From G964291335 sp964291335 (lineage in GTDB: Bacteria; Chloroflexota; Dehalococcoidia; Lucifugimonadales; UBA3495), in the NCBI GenBank assembly GCA_964291335.2, contig OZ219748.1, positions 1,116,001 to 1,180,000 on the forward strand: DNA of 64,000 bases. Reading direction: 5' to 3'. Position numbers and translations under genes: made by a program. The notes under the pieces are model-generated. The model was not told where the DNA came from and ran no database searches. It was given only the letters and a program-made list of their open reading frames with translations. The number at the start of each line of letters is the position of its first letter. Position 1 is the first letter of the stretch. Below, piece after piece: positions 47,021 to 57,053 of the stretch.

Positions 47021-47992
47021 TTGGCGCTGGAAATGCTGGAATCGGTTCTGGAGGTGAATTTCCGGGACCAGGGGTTGCTGCGGCAGGCGCTGCTCCATCG
47101 CTCTTTCCTTAACGAATCGGGCGGAGCAGCCTTCAGTTCCTATGAAAGGCTTGAGTTTCTGGGGGACGCAGTCCTGGAACTGGCGGTTTCTGCCGAGCTT
47201 TATCAGCGGCTGCCGCAAGCCCCTGAGGGGGAACTGACCCAGGCCAGAGCCGCGCTGGTTTGCCGCTCCAGCCTGGCCGGGGTTGCCCGGCGGCTGACCC
47301 TGGGCGACCACCTCCTGCTGGGCCGGGGAGAGGCGGAGTCGGGCGGGCAGAACCGGGATTCCATTCTGGAGGAAGCCTTTGAAGCGGTAGTGGCCGCGGT
47401 TTACCTGGACCAGGGCTACCCGGCGGCCCGCCAATTCGTCCTGCGCGCCCTGGCGCCGGAACTGACCGACTATTGCAGCCGGGGCAGCCGGCCGCAGAAC
47501 CCCAAATCCCTGCTCCAGGAAACCCTGCAAGCCAATGGCTCGCCGCCCCCCAGTTACCAGGTGGTTGCCGTGGATGGCCCCGCGCACCAGCCCCGGTTTA
47601 CCGTGGCGGTGCTGGCCGACGGTCAGACGCTGGCCCATGGTTCCGGCGGGAAAAAATCGGAGGCGGAACAGAACGCCGCCCAACAGGCCTTGCGCCTGAC
47701 CCGAAACCCGGAAAACCCGCTCCCGGCCGGCGTTCCGCCGGCTTCGGGGCCGGCGCCGCTGACCGGCAGCAAAAACCCGGCCAGGCAGGGCCAGCGGCAG
47801 GCCGCGCCACCGGATGACCGTAATCAAGGAGGCCAATGCTCTCTTTCTTCCAACGCAACCGGAAAAAGAACCAGGAACGAACCGAGGAAGGAGTCCGGCG
47901 CAGCCGGGAACGCTGGTTTGGGCGTATTCTCAACGTTCTTCGCTCCTCTGACCTGGCTGAAGGGGTCTGGGAAGAGTTGGAAGAAATCCTGA
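47021..47992 (+). CDS. rnc: Ribonuclease III with C-terminal extension overlapping ftsY
   Basis: Cleaves double-stranded RNA in rRNA and mRNA processing. The catalytic domain has HRSFLNE, the signature ERLEFLGDAVLELAV and the later DSILEEAFEAVVAAVYLD. A dsRNA-binding domain ends at EAEQNAAQQALRL near residue 228. The remaining 95 residues are Pro/Gly/Asn-rich and extend 157 nt into ftsY in another frame. The start TTG 47021 lacks a clear ribosome-binding site and a later ATG (47033) is possible. Its position between the DsbA-like gene and ftsY follows the common rnc-ftsY linkage. Confidence 0.88.
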   Translation: MALEMLESVLEVNFRDQGLLRQALLHRSFLNESGGAAFSSYERLEFLGDAVLELAVSAELYQRLPQAPEGELTQARAALVCRSSLAGVARRLTLGDHLLLGRGEAESGGQNRDSILEEAFEAVVAAVYLDQGYPAARQFVLRALAPELTDYCSRGSRPQNPKSLLQETLQANGSPPPSYQVVAVDGPAHQPRFTVAVLADGQTLAHGSGGKKSEAEQNAAQQALRLTRNPENPLPAGVPPASGPAPLTGSKNPARQGQRQAAPPDDRNQGGQCSLSSNATGKRTRNEPRKESGAAGNAGLGVFSTFFAPLTWLKGSGKSWKKS

Positions 47993-48792
47993 TTTCCGCC
48001 GATGTTGGCGTTGAAACCTCTATGCGCCTGATTGAAGGGTTGAAAAGCCGGGTGCGCGCCGAAGGAATTCACGACCCGGATATCGCCTTTGCCCACCTGA
48101 AGGATACCCTGACCCGGGAACTGGAGGCCGTCTCAACCGAGGAAGTCTGGCTGGAAACCCCGGCCAACTCCGCCCCCTATGTCATTCTGATGGTAGGGGT
48201 TAACGGCGTGGGAAAGACGACCAGCATCGCCAAGCTGGCCCACCGTTTCAGCAGCGAAGGGAAAAGGGTGATTCTGGGCGCCGCAGACACTTTTCGGGCG
48301 GCGGCGGAAGAGCAGCTGGAGGTTTTGGGGCAGCGGGTTGGCGTGGACGTAATCAGCCACCAGCCAGGGGCTGACCCGGGGGCGGTGGCCTATGACGCTT
48401 ACCAGGCCAGCCTGGCCCGGGGGGCCGACGTGCTGCTTGTGGATACTGCCGGCCGGCTGCATACCCGAACCAACCTGATGGAGGAACTGAAGAAAGTGCA
48501 TCGGGTCATCAACCGCCTGAACCCGGCGGCCCCGCATCAGGTTATCCTGACGCTGGACGCCACCACCGGCCTGAACGGCCTGGCCCAGGCCCGGGCTTTT
48601 AAGGAGGCGGTAGGCTGCACCGGCATTTTCCTGGCCAAACTGGACGGCACCGCGCGCGGCGGCATTGCCCTGGCCATCAAGCGCGAACTTCAGGTGCCGA
48701 TTCTCTTCATCGGCACCGGCGAATCGCTGGACGATGTGGCCCCCTTCGATGCCGCCCAATTCGTTGATTCCCTGTTGGCTCCGGCTTCCTGA
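47836..48792 (+). CDS. ftsY: Signal recognition particle receptor FtsY
   Basis: GTPase that docks SRP-ribosome complexes at SecYEG. The 318-residue protein lacks the long acidic A domain of proteobacteria and begins with a basic helix. It has the NG domain: [17 protein letters not shown] (G1), [14 protein letters not shown] (I-box), [12 protein letters not shown] (G3), [11 protein letters not shown] (G4) and [18 protein letters not shown] 47836 follows CAAGGAGG. The ORF upstream of the same strand (rnc) reads into it. Confidence 0.97.
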   Translation: MLSFFQRNRKKNQERTEEGVRRSRERWFGRILNVLRSSDLAEGVWEELEEILISADVGVETSMRLIEGLKSRVRAEGIHDPDIAFAHLKDTLTRELEAVSTEEVWLETPANSAPYVILMVGVNGVGKTTSIAKLAHRFSSEGKRVILGAADTFRAAAEEQLEVLGQRVGVDVISHQPGADPGAVAYDAYQASLARGADVLLVDTAGRLHTRTNLMEELKKVHRVINRLNPAAPHQVILTLDATTGLNGLAQARAFKEAVGCTGIFLAKLDGTARGGIALAIKRELQVPILFIGTGESLDDVAPFDAAQFVDSLLAPAS

Positions 48793-48910
48793 AATACCGC
48801 AGCCTTATGTTATAATTATTTCCGGCGCCATTATGATCAGCTTACACCTTTCCCAACCTGCATTCCGCCGCTGCGCCCAGCATTGGGCCGCGGCCGGTCT
48901 CGCTTAAGCC

Positions 48911-51343
48911 ATGTCTGACCTGCTGCTGTGGCTGGTAGTTATCGAAGGCCTGGGGGCGCTGGCCTGGCCCCTGGCTTTCTTCCTCTTTCGGCGGCTGCCC
49001 GATCGAGGGATTACCCTGGTCAAGCCCCTGGCGCTGCTGCTGGCCGCTTACCTGCTCTGGTTAACCGGCCTGATCCATTTTTTGCCCAACACCCCGGCAA
49101 CGATCGGCGTCATACTTTTGCTGGGCTTGCTGGCCTTCGCCTGGCTCTACTATCGGCGCTGGCCTGAACTGGAGAGTTTTATCGTCGCCCAATGGCGCCT
49201 CATCCTGATTTCCGAGGCCCTGTTCCTGGCCTTCTTCCTGGCCTGGTGCGGGCTGCTCTCCGAGTATCCCGGCATAAACCACACCGAAAAGCCGATGGAC
49301 CTGGCTTTGCTGAACGGCGTGCTGCAAAGCCGGTTCTTCCCGCCGCAAGACCCCTGGCTGTCGGGCCACAGTATCAGCTACTACTACTTCGGCCATTTCA
49401 TTATGGCCCTGCCAATGAAGCTGGCCGGCATTTCTTCCAATGTGGGTTACAACCTGGCCATGGCTTCCCTGCCGGCGTTAATCTCCGTTGCCGCCTTTGG
49501 TCTTGCTTTCAACCTGGTTCGGCTGGCAAAAGGCAGCTTTCGGGTAGCGGTGGTCTTTGGCTTAACCGCCCCGCTGCTGGTCAGCGTGGCGGGAAACCTG
49601 GAAGGAGGGCTGGAGTTCCTGCACCTGCGGAACTGGTTCGGCGCCGGCTTCTGGGAGTGGGTGGGCGTTAAGGATTTGACCGGCAATGCGGCCGCCGGAA
49701 GCGGGCTTTTCCCGGACAGCAACTGGTGGTGGTGGCGCGCTACCCGGGTAATCGACACCCTGGGGGAAAACGGGCAAAGCCTGGACTATACCATTACCGA
49801 GTTCCCCTTCTTCAGTTTTTTGCTGGGCGACCTGCACGGCCACGTTTTAAGCCTGCCCTTCACCCTGCTGTTCCTGTCCTTCGCCCTGAACCTGTTCTTA
49901 TCGGCAGAACCGCCGGCCTTCAGCTGGCTGCGGCGTTACCCCTGGGATGCGGCGGGCATCGTAATGTCGCTGGGGGTTCTGGCCTTCATCAACGCCCCGG
50001 ACTTCCCGGTATATTCCGGCATCCTGGCCGCCCTGCTGGTGGCAAAACGGTACAGCTACCAGATGTCCCTGCCGTCGGCGGAAGACCTGCCGCCAATGGT
50101 TCGGGGCCGGCGCGCTCTGGCGCAGTCCTTTTACCATACGGCGCTGCTGTGGGGCCCGCTGCTGGTGGTGTCGGTCGTCTTATTCCTTCCCTTTTACCTG
50201 AACTTCAGCAGCCAGGTAACCGGCATCCTGCCGGTGTTCGGCCCGGGCACCCGGCCTTTCCTGTTTCTGGTGGTAATGGGCCTGCCGGTTCTGCTGGGGC
50301 TGGGTTTGCTGGCGCGCCAATACTACGAACTGCCCCGTCAGCCGGCCCCGGCCCACGTCCCGGCCATTGTCCTGCTGCTGACTTTAGCCGCAATGCCGCT
50401 GCTGCTCTGGCTGGCTGCGGTGATGATCTGGGGCAATTTTTTCCCGGAATCGGTTCCGGGGCTGTCCGGCGTTATCGCCCGGGTGCTGACCACCACGCCT
50501 TTGCTGCTGCTGGCCGCCCTGGCCGGATATGGCATTCTGCTGCGCGGCGACCGCCAAAGGGATGATGCCCTGACCTTTGCCCTGCTGCTGCTGGCCGCCG
50601 CCGCTTACCTGCTGGCCGGCGCAGAACTGTTCCGGCTGTCCGACTTTTTCGGCAACCGCATGAACACGGTTTTCAAGGTTTATTACCAGGTCTGGCTGCT
50701 GCTGGGAATTGTCGGCAGTTTCAGCCTTTATTACTGCCTGATGCGCCCCCGGCCCCGGCCCCGGCCCAGGTGGGCCAAAGTCAGCCGGTACGCATGGCTG
50801 GCCGGCGCAGCGATGCTGCTGTCGGTTGCCCTGTATTACCCGGCAGGCGCCGCACTGGAGCGCTCCGGCCTGTTTCGGGAAGGCCACACCTTCAGAGACA
50901 ATACCCTGGACGGGCTGGCTTATGTGCGGGATAGTAGAAGCGGGGAGTACGAAGCCATTGTCTGGCTGCGCGATGAGGCCGAACCGGGCTGGATTGTAGA
51001 AGCCGCCGGCGATGACTATTCGGAGGACAGCCGCATTTCCGCCGCCACCGGAAGGCCAACGGTCCTGGGCTGGAAAGGGCACGAACATCAGTGGCGCGGC
51101 GATACCGTGCTTTTCGAGCGCCGTGAGCAGGATATTGCGCAAATCTACCAGACCAGCGACCCGGACCGGCTGCGCTTCCTGATGGCCGAGTATAATATCC
51201 GCTACATCTACCTGGGGCACCGCGAGCGGGCGGATTATGACGTTGAACGCTTGTCTGACCTGGACGGCGTTCTCCGGGTTGCCTTTCAGCGAGGGGACGT
51301 AATTATCTACGAGAGAGGGGATAACTTCTACCCTGATGAGTGA
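48911..51343 (+). CDS. DUF2298 (YYY-domain) polytopic membrane protein
   Basis: An 810-residue membrane protein with more than a dozen hydrophobic segments. The family-defining stretch is GHSISYYYFGHFIMAL near residue 155; a second conserved region is LGDLHGHVLSLPFTLLFLS. A soluble tail (from about 680: YVRDSRSGEYEAIVWLRDE) includes DGLAYVRDS and YNIRYIYLGHRE. Members occur in Chloroflexi and archaea and are thought to be membrane glycosyltransferases, but none is biochemically proven to my knowledge. Its stop overlaps the next start by 8 bp. Confidence 0.9.
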   Translation: MSDLLLWLVVIEGLGALAWPLAFFLFRRLPDRGITLVKPLALLLAAYLLWLTGLIHFLPNTPATIGVILLLGLLAFAWLYYRRWPELESFIVAQWRLILISEALFLAFFLAWCGLLSEYPGINHTEKPMDLALLNGVLQSRFFPPQDPWLSGHSISYYYFGHFIMALPMKLAGISSNVGYNLAMASLPALISVAAFGLAFNLVRLAKGSFRVAVVFGLTAPLLVSVAGNLEGGLEFLHLRNWFGAGFWEWVGVKDLTGNAAAGSGLFPDSNWWWWRATRVIDTLGENGQSLDYTITEFPFFSFLLGDLHGHVLSLPFTLLFLSFALNLFLSAEPPAFSWLRRYPWDAAGIVMSLGVLAFINAPDFPVYSGILAALLVAKRYSYQMSLPSAEDLPPMVRGRRALAQSFYHTALLWGPLLVVSVVLFLPFYLNFSSQVTGILPVFGPGTRPFLFLVVMGLPVLLGLGLLARQYYELPRQPAPAHVPAIVLLLTLAAMPLLLWLAAVMIWGNFFPESVPGLSGVIARVLTTTPLLLLAALAGYGILLRGDRQRDDALTFALLLLAAAAYLLAGAELFRLSDFFGNRMNTVFKVYYQVWLLLGIVGSFSLYYCLMRPRPRPRPRWAKVSRYAWLAGAAMLLSVALYYPAGAALERSGLFREGHTFRDNTLDGLAYVRDSRSGEYEAIVWLRDEAEPGWIVEAAGDDYSEDSRISAATGRPTVLGWKGHEHQWRGDTVLFERREQDIAQIYQTSDPDRLRFLMAEYNIRYIYLGHRERADYDVERLSDLDGVLRVAFQRGDVIIYERGDNFYPDE

Positions 51344-54200
51344 AACAGAGTCCCGGACAGCGCCGGTCGTCACCGACCAGGCATCTTCCCCGACGGCAAG
51401 GCCCTCCTTTCGCCAGTCCTGGGTAGGGCGTCTGGTCCTGCACGTGGCGCACAGTCCGACCGGGAGTTACCAGGCCGGGTTCATCGGAATAATGCTGCTG
51501 GCCCTGTTGCTGCGTCTGTGGGAGCTGGGCGGGCGCACCATGCATTACGACGAAGCAATCCACGTCGTCTATGCCTGGCGTCTGTCCAATTTCGAGGAGT
51601 ATATTCATTCCCCCTGGATGCACGGGCCTTTTCAGATTGAGCTGGTAGCCTTTCTGCTGTGGGTTCTGGGCGACAGCGCCTTTTCCGCCCGGCTGGCCTA
51701 CGTTCTTTTTGGCACCGCCCTGGTTGGCCTGCCCTACCTGCTGCGGAACCAGTTGGGCCGGGCCGGGGCCCTGGCCACCGCCGCAATGCTCGCCTTATCG
51801 CCGGCCCTGCTTTACTTCAGCCGCTTTGGCCGCAACGACATTATCATGGCCGTTCTGTCCCTTGGTTTGTTCATCTCGCTATGGCGTTACTGTGAAACCG
51901 CCCGCAACCGCTACCTGTATATAGCTGCCGCACTCCTGGCCCTGCTCTTTTCCAGCAAGGAAACCGCCTACTTTTATGTTCTGGTTTTCGGCGGTTTGGC
52001 CTTTGTAATGGCCCTGCCCTGGCAGTCCCTGCCGAGGCTGCTGCCCTTCCGCCGCCGGCCGCCGGAGACCGACGACCAGGCAGCCGGAGCCGATGCGGCT
52101 GCGCCAACCGACAGCCGCGAGCCGTCCGGAGCCGGACAGCCGGAGGGAAGGGCAGCGGCGAAGCCGGCGGCCGGCTGGGGCGGCGCTTCCGGGCTGCTCC
52201 CCCGGCTGGCCTGGCTGTTGCAGCGGGCAGACTGGCGGGACGTTTCCGGGCCAATCGGGTTTCTGATTCTGCTGATTACCATCACATTGCCCCAGTGGTC
52301 GGCGGGAGTGGAAGTGGCCCGCCGGTTCAGCCTGACCATCCTGGAGGGCCTGCCGGGGGGTATGGGGGCTCCGCTGGCCTCCTTGCTGAACCTGGACATA
52401 GTCAACCCGGAAAATTCCGGCAACGGAATTGTCGGCGGCCCGGCATGGGCCGGGCCGGAGCTGGCCTTTCCTCTGTTTAACCTTCCGGCGTGGCTGCAAC
52501 TGGGGGGCGCGGCCCTGCTTATCGGGGGCTACACTCTGGCCGTCTGGAAGGTCAGCCAGTCGCAGCGGCAGGGAATAATCGGCCGCCTTATTCCGGTGGC
52601 GGCGGCGGTCGCAGGAATTGTGGCCTTGCAGCGGCCCACGGACACCGTTCTGGACACTCTGGTAGTGGGAGCGGCGCTGGCCGGGCTGCTGGTCAGCATC
52701 CCGCTGCTGCGATTTACCTGGCGGCAAAGCCTGCTGCTGCTGTTCCTGCCCTTCCTGGCGGGAGCCGGCTACGCCTTGCTGCTGACGCCGGCGCTGCACG
52801 TTAACGACTTGCTGAACGCCATATTGCCTGCCGGGGTTGGCGTGACCAGCGAGGCCAATGCCGTTCCGGTCAATGTGCTGGCCCCCCTGGGCGTTGTCGG
52901 TCTGGCTGTCCTGGTCTCCCTGGTGGTGGGGCTGCGCTGGAAAGGCGGCGCCTGGCTGGGTTGCGCCCTTATTTTCTACTCAATCTGGACTGTTCTTTAC
53001 ACTACGCTGTTCACCAACTGGGCGGGGATATTCACCGGCGTATGGCAGGGCCTGGGCTACTGGATTGCCCAGCAGGAAGTGGCCCGCGGCAACCAGCCCT
53101 GGTATTACTATTTCGTGGGCATGTCGGTTTATGAATTTCTGCCCCTGATTTTCGGCCTCATCGGAGCGGTGGTGTTCGCCCGGCGCCGGGACCGGGTGGG
53201 GATAGCCCTTGCCTTCTGGGCGGTGGTGAGCCTGTTAGCCTATACCACTGCCAGCGAAAAGATGCCCTGGCTGCTGGTGAATATCACCCTGCCCTTCATT
53301 CTGCTGGCCGGCAAGCTGGCGGGAGAGCTGATTGAACGAGTACCCTGGCGGCAGCTGCCGGCCCGGGGAAGGGTCTGGCTGCTGCTGGCCCCGCCGATGG
53401 CGCTGGTCTATCTGGTTGGCGGCATATTTCTATACACCGGCAGCGAAAAACTGCTGCCGCTCCTCCCTTTGATGGTTATGGCCGGCGCCGCCGGGCTGGC
53501 CGTATTGTCCGTCTGGCTGGCCCGGCGGGCCGGCTGGACAACCGGCCTGGCGCTCACCGGCGTGGGCGTCGCCGGTCTGCTGCTGCTGTTGACCGGGTGG
53601 GTGGCTTTCCGCGCCGCCTATACTTACGACGATTCCCACAAGGAAATTCTGGTATATGCCCAGGGCAGCGCCGACCTTCAGAAAACCTACGCCGAACTGG
53701 AAGAACAGCTGCTGACGCAGCCGGAGGAACCGGGGTCGCCGGTCGTGGCCGATTATGAGCTTTGGTATCCCTTGCAGTGGTACGTGCGGGACATGGAACG
53801 GGACGGACAGATACGGTTCACCTGTTTTAAGGGGCAGGACAGCAATTCGGGCTGTGGCACGCCCAGCCCGGACGAGGGGGCCAGCGTCATCCTGGTGGTA
53901 GAACAGCACCAGCCGGAGGAGCCGGAAAGCATGACCGGCTACCAGCAGAACGGCCCCTACCGCAACCTGCTCTGGTTCCCGGAGTCTTACCGACGGCCGG
54001 GCGAGAACCGGATTGAGGAGCCTTTCCTGGAACAATTCTGGCAGGACTGGGCCTTTTTCCTGAGCATCGCCGTCCAGCGGGACTATTGGAACGCTGCGCT
54101 GGATTACCTGCTGTTCCGCCAACTGGATTCGGACTGGTTCGATTCCAGGTATTATACTTATCAGGCCATTCCGCCGGACCTTGCTGACGGCGGCGGCTGA
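51336..54200 (+). CDS. TIGR03663-type membrane glycosyltransferase-like protein
   Basis: A 954-residue polytopic protein of the ArnT/PMT-like superfamily. Near the N-terminus is HYDEAIHVVYAWRLSN, which has the Asp-Glu pair used by GT-C enzymes (about residues 70-72), followed by AYVLFGTALVGLPYLLR, SRFGRNDIIMAVLSLGLF and an arrangement of about 14 helices. A Ser/Gly-rich insertion (250-295) and an extracytoplasmic C-terminal domain end the protein. It is translationally coupled to the DUF2298 gene, a pairing I recognise from Chloroflexi and halophilic archaea. Confidence 0.87.
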   Translation: MSETESRTAPVVTDQASSPTARPSFRQSWVGRLVLHVAHSPTGSYQAGFIGIMLLALLLRLWELGGRTMHYDEAIHVVYAWRLSNFEEYIHSPWMHGPFQIELVAFLLWVLGDSAFSARLAYVLFGTALVGLPYLLRNQLGRAGALATAAMLALSPALLYFSRFGRNDIIMAVLSLGLFISLWRYCETARNRYLYIAAALLALLFSSKETAYFYVLVFGGLAFVMALPWQSLPRLLPFRRRPPETDDQAAGADAAAPTDSREPSGAGQPEGRAAAKPAAGWGGASGLLPRLAWLLQRADWRDVSGPIGFLILLITITLPQWSAGVEVARRFSLTILEGLPGGMGAPLASLLNLDIVNPENSGNGIVGGPAWAGPELAFPLFNLPAWLQLGGAALLIGGYTLAVWKVSQSQRQGIIGRLIPVAAAVAGIVALQRPTDTVLDTLVVGAALAGLLVSIPLLRFTWRQSLLLLFLPFLAGAGYALLLTPALHVNDLLNAILPAGVGVTSEANAVPVNVLAPLGVVGLAVLVSLVVGLRWKGGAWLGCALIFYSIWTVLYTTLFTNWAGIFTGVWQGLGYWIAQQEVARGNQPWYYYFVGMSVYEFLPLIFGLIGAVVFARRRDRVGIALAFWAVVSLLAYTTASEKMPWLLVNITLPFILLAGKLAGELIERVPWRQLPARGRVWLLLAPPMALVYLVGGIFLYTGSEKLLPLLPLMVMAGAAGLAVLSVWLARRAGWTTGLALTGVGVAGLLLLLTGWVAFRAAYTYDDSHKEILVYAQGSADLQKTYAELEEQLLTQPEEPGSPVVADYELWYPLQWYVRDMERDGQIRFTCFKGQDSNSGCGTPSPDEGASVILVVEQHQPEEPESMTGYQQNGPYRNLLWFPESYRRPGENRIEEPFLEQFWQDWAFFLSIAVQRDYWNAALDYLLFRQLDSDWFDSRYYTYQAIPPDLADGGG

Positions 54201-54352
54201 TTGCCGGGAGGCTTGCTTTGGCGCCCTTTGGCCCGCAGCCCGGCCCCGGAGAGGCCGGAGTTTCCGCCGGGAAACAGCCGGTTTCCCCAGGGCGGCATAC
54301 CTTGTTAATAACGCTCGCCAACTATTTAGTCCGGCGGTGAAGGAAGGCGTCA

Positions 54353-55513
54353 TTGACCATTAACCACTGGCGTTTATGGCTGGGAATCGGGGTCAGCCTG
54401 GCTTTTCTGGGCTTTCTGGTACTGAGCCTGGACACCGAGAAACTGCTCGATGCCTTGCGGGAGGCTAACTACCTTTTTACAATTCCGGCTGCTGCCCTCT
54501 ATTTTGTGGAGGTATATTTCCGGGCGGCCCGGTGGGGTTACGTGCTGTCGCCGATGCAGCGGTTTTCGGCCTGGCGGCTCTACCCGGTGGTGGTCATCGG
54601 ACACGCCGCCAACAACGTGCTGCCGGCCCATATCGGCGAACTGGTTCGGGCGTATTACCTGGTGCATCGGGAACGGTTCAGCGGCACAGCGGCCCTGGCC
54701 ACCATCGGAGTTGAGCGCATCTACGACGGCTTGGTTCTGGTGTGCCTGGGCGCCCTGGCCATACCGCTGTTAATTCTGCTGGGCGAAACCGGCCCGCTGG
54801 GCGAAACTGAGTGGGCTAATGACCCGGTCCGCACCGCTATCCTGATACCTTCCGCCCTGATTGAGTGGGCCAATGACGACCCGCTCCGCGCCTCCATTCT
54901 GACAGCTTCCGCCTTGGCGGGAGTGGGGTTTTTCGCCGGTTTGGTTGTCATTACCCTGCTGGCGGTAAACCCCCGGGCGGCGCAGTTGGTCAAAAGAATA
55001 CTGGACCTGCTGCCGGCGCGCATCCGGCCGCAGGGGCAGCGGCTGGCGGCCAGTTTCATTGAGGGTTTGAGCATCCTCAGTTCCCCCCGGCAGCACCTGA
55101 CCCTGGCCCTGCGTACCCTGCCGGTGTGGCTGGGGGAAACGGTGGTCTATCTTACGGTAGCCTATTCCTTCGGCATACAGGATTACTTCGGTTCCTTTGG
55201 CGCCCTCTTTCTGGCTATTCTGCTGGTAACCGCCGCCTCTAACCTGGCCAGTGTCTTTCCCTTTGCCATTGGCGCCATTGGCCCCTTTGAGTTTATTACC
55301 GTGCTCGCTCTGGCCGCTTTGGGCGTGGATGAGGAAGTCGCGCTAAGCTACGCCCTGGTAACCCACCTGGTGGCGCTCTGGCTGCCGGTAAACCTGGCCG
55401 GATTGGCGCTGATGTGGAAGGAAAACCTGTCGCTGAAGCAGTTAACCTCCCAGGAAAATGCGGAAAGTCATCAGGCGGATGGAGCCGGCCTGGTGCAGGA
55501 AAAGAGGCCATGA
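54353..55513 (+). CDS. YbhN/AglD-like flippase-domain membrane protein (LPG synthase TM family)
   Basis: A 386-residue protein of the UPF0104/LPG-synthase-transmembrane family, with about eight helices: RAARWGYVLSPMQRF, the conserved VIGHAANNVLPAHIGELVRAYYL, and ASVFPFAIGAIGPFEF. These proteins accompany glycosyltransferases and are inferred to move lipid-linked sugars. An internal duplication, EWANDPVRTAILIPSAL followed by EWANDDPLRASILTASAL, is visible at about residues 158-195. TTG 54353 with GAAGG upstream is the likely start. It overlaps the next gene by 4 bp. Confidence 0.86.
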   Translation: MTINHWRLWLGIGVSLAFLGFLVLSLDTEKLLDALREANYLFTIPAAALYFVEVYFRAARWGYVLSPMQRFSAWRLYPVVVIGHAANNVLPAHIGELVRAYYLVHRERFSGTAALATIGVERIYDGLVLVCLGALAIPLLILLGETGPLGETEWANDPVRTAILIPSALIEWANDDPLRASILTASALAGVGFFAGLVVITLLAVNPRAAQLVKRILDLLPARIRPQGQRLAASFIEGLSILSSPRQHLTLALRTLPVWLGETVVYLTVAYSFGIQDYFGSFGALFLAILLVTAASNLASVFPFAIGAIGPFEFITVLALAALGVDEEVALSYALVTHLVALWLPVNLAGLALMWKENLSLKQLTSQENAESHQADGAGLVQEKRP

Positions 55514-56829
55514 GAGCTGGAATTATCGGAGGGGGCGCCGCCGGGTTGGCCGCCGCCTATGAGCTTACCCGACAGGGCCACTACGCCGAGGTGTTTGAGG
55601 CGGCGCCGTTCCTGGGTGGGCAGGCTTCTACCTTTACGGTGGGCGGCGGCCAGCTGGAACGGGGCTATCACCACCTGTTCGTCAGCGATACCGACATCGC
55701 TGACCTGATTGATGAGCTGGGGTTGGGCCACCAGCTGGCCTGGCTGGAATCCAGGGTGGGCCTGTACCATAGCGGGAAAATCTGGGACTTTGCCACGCCG
55801 TCGGACCTGCTACGCTTCAGTCCTTTAAGCCTGTTTCAGCGCATTCGGCTGGGGCTGTGGACGCTGGTTCTGCAAAAGACCCGCAACTGGCAGAAGTTTG
55901 AGGGCGTTACCGCCCAGGAGTGGCTGACGCAGCACCTGGGGATGGAGACTTACCGCACGATTTGGGAGCCGATGCTGCGGGGTAAGTTCGGCAATTTCTA
56001 CGACCAGATAAGCATGGCCTGGCTGTGGGGCAAAATCTACCTGCGGGTGGCCTCGCGCGGCAAGGGGCTGCAAAAGGAACGGCTGGGCTACCCGATGGGC
56101 AGCTTCGGCGAGGTTTTCGATTGTCTGGGACAGCGCATCGTTCAGCAGGGGGGCGCCGTGCATATTTCGGCGCAGGTTAACCGGGTAACGGTAGCGGAGA
56201 ATACAGCCACCGGACTGGAGGTTCAACTGCCCGGAGAAGAGCCGGAGACCCGAATATACGATGCCGTCATCGCCACTACCCCCTCGTATGTATTTACCCG
56301 ACTGGCGCCGCCGCTGCCGCAGGACTACCACGACCGGCTGGTAAATGTACGCTATCTGTCGGCAGTGCTGGTAATCCTGGCCCTGGACCGGCCCCTGACC
56401 AACAAATACTGGATTAACGTGGCTGACCGCACCCTGCCTTTTGTGGGCATAATCGAGCATACCAACATGATTGACCCCGCCCTCTATGGCGGCAACTACA
56501 TCATATACCTGACCAATTACACGCCCCGGGAAAGCGACCTGTACCGGAAAAGCGCCGCAGAACTGCTGGATGAGTTCATCCCGCACTTGCAGAAGATTAA
56601 CCCGGATTTCGACCGTTCCTGGATACGGGAGTATTACCATCACAAGGTTGACGGGGCGCAGCCGATAATCGGCGTTAACTATGGAGACCAGATTCCCGGC
56701 CACCGAACCCCGGTCCGGAACCTTTACCTGGCCAACACCACCCAAATCTACCCGGAGGACCGGGGAACCAACTACTCGGTGCGCATGGGGCGGCAGGTAG
56801 CCCGGCTGGTACTGGAGGAGCTGGGCTGA
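55510..56829 (+). CDS. FAD/NAD(P)-dependent oxidoreductase (UDP-galactopyranose mutase/amine oxidase-like)
   Basis: A 439-residue flavoprotein. The Rossmann motif IIGGGAAGLAAAYEL opens it, then EVFEAAPFLGGQAST and RGYHHLFVSDTDI; the GYHH segment is typical of protoporphyrinogen-oxidase and UDP-sugar mutase-like relatives. It ends with the FAD-binding NLYLANTTQIYPEDRGTNYSVRMG-type sequence. It shares ATGA overlap with the flippase gene, and the four-gene order suggests a role in making a lipid-linked sugar or quinone-like envelope compound. The substrate is unknown. Confidence 0.88.
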   Translation: MRAGIIGGGAAGLAAAYELTRQGHYAEVFEAAPFLGGQASTFTVGGGQLERGYHHLFVSDTDIADLIDELGLGHQLAWLESRVGLYHSGKIWDFATPSDLLRFSPLSLFQRIRLGLWTLVLQKTRNWQKFEGVTAQEWLTQHLGMETYRTIWEPMLRGKFGNFYDQISMAWLWGKIYLRVASRGKGLQKERLGYPMGSFGEVFDCLGQRIVQQGGAVHISAQVNRVTVAENTATGLEVQLPGEEPETRIYDAVIATTPSYVFTRLAPPLPQDYHDRLVNVRYLSAVLVILALDRPLTNKYWINVADRTLPFVGIIEHTNMIDPALYGGNYIIYLTNYTPRESDLYRKSAAELLDEFIPHLQKINPDFDRSWIREYYHHKVDGAQPIIGVNYGDQIPGHRTPVRNLYLANTTQIYPEDRGTNYSVRMGRQVARLVLEELG

Positions 56830-57053
56830 CCGGCCGCCCCGGCGCCCTTCCGGTGCAACAGAACGCGGCTGCCGATGCCGGGAAACCGTCGGAACCGTGT
56901 TCGCTTTGGGCGCAATCGCCGGCCGTCAGCAGCGCCCGGCGGCGGGCAGCCGGCCGGAGTCTGTGGTACAATTGGCCGGAAAATCGGAAAATGGAACCGG
57001 GCGGGCGTTACCGGCGCGCCGCCCCAACCCAATGCTGGAAGAGGGTGAGCCGC
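56830..57053 (+). promoter_or_regulatory. Promoter region of the small Tat protein
   Basis: No gene. TGGTACAAT at 56963-56971 is an extended -10. A -35 is not convincing. Confidence 0.4.
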
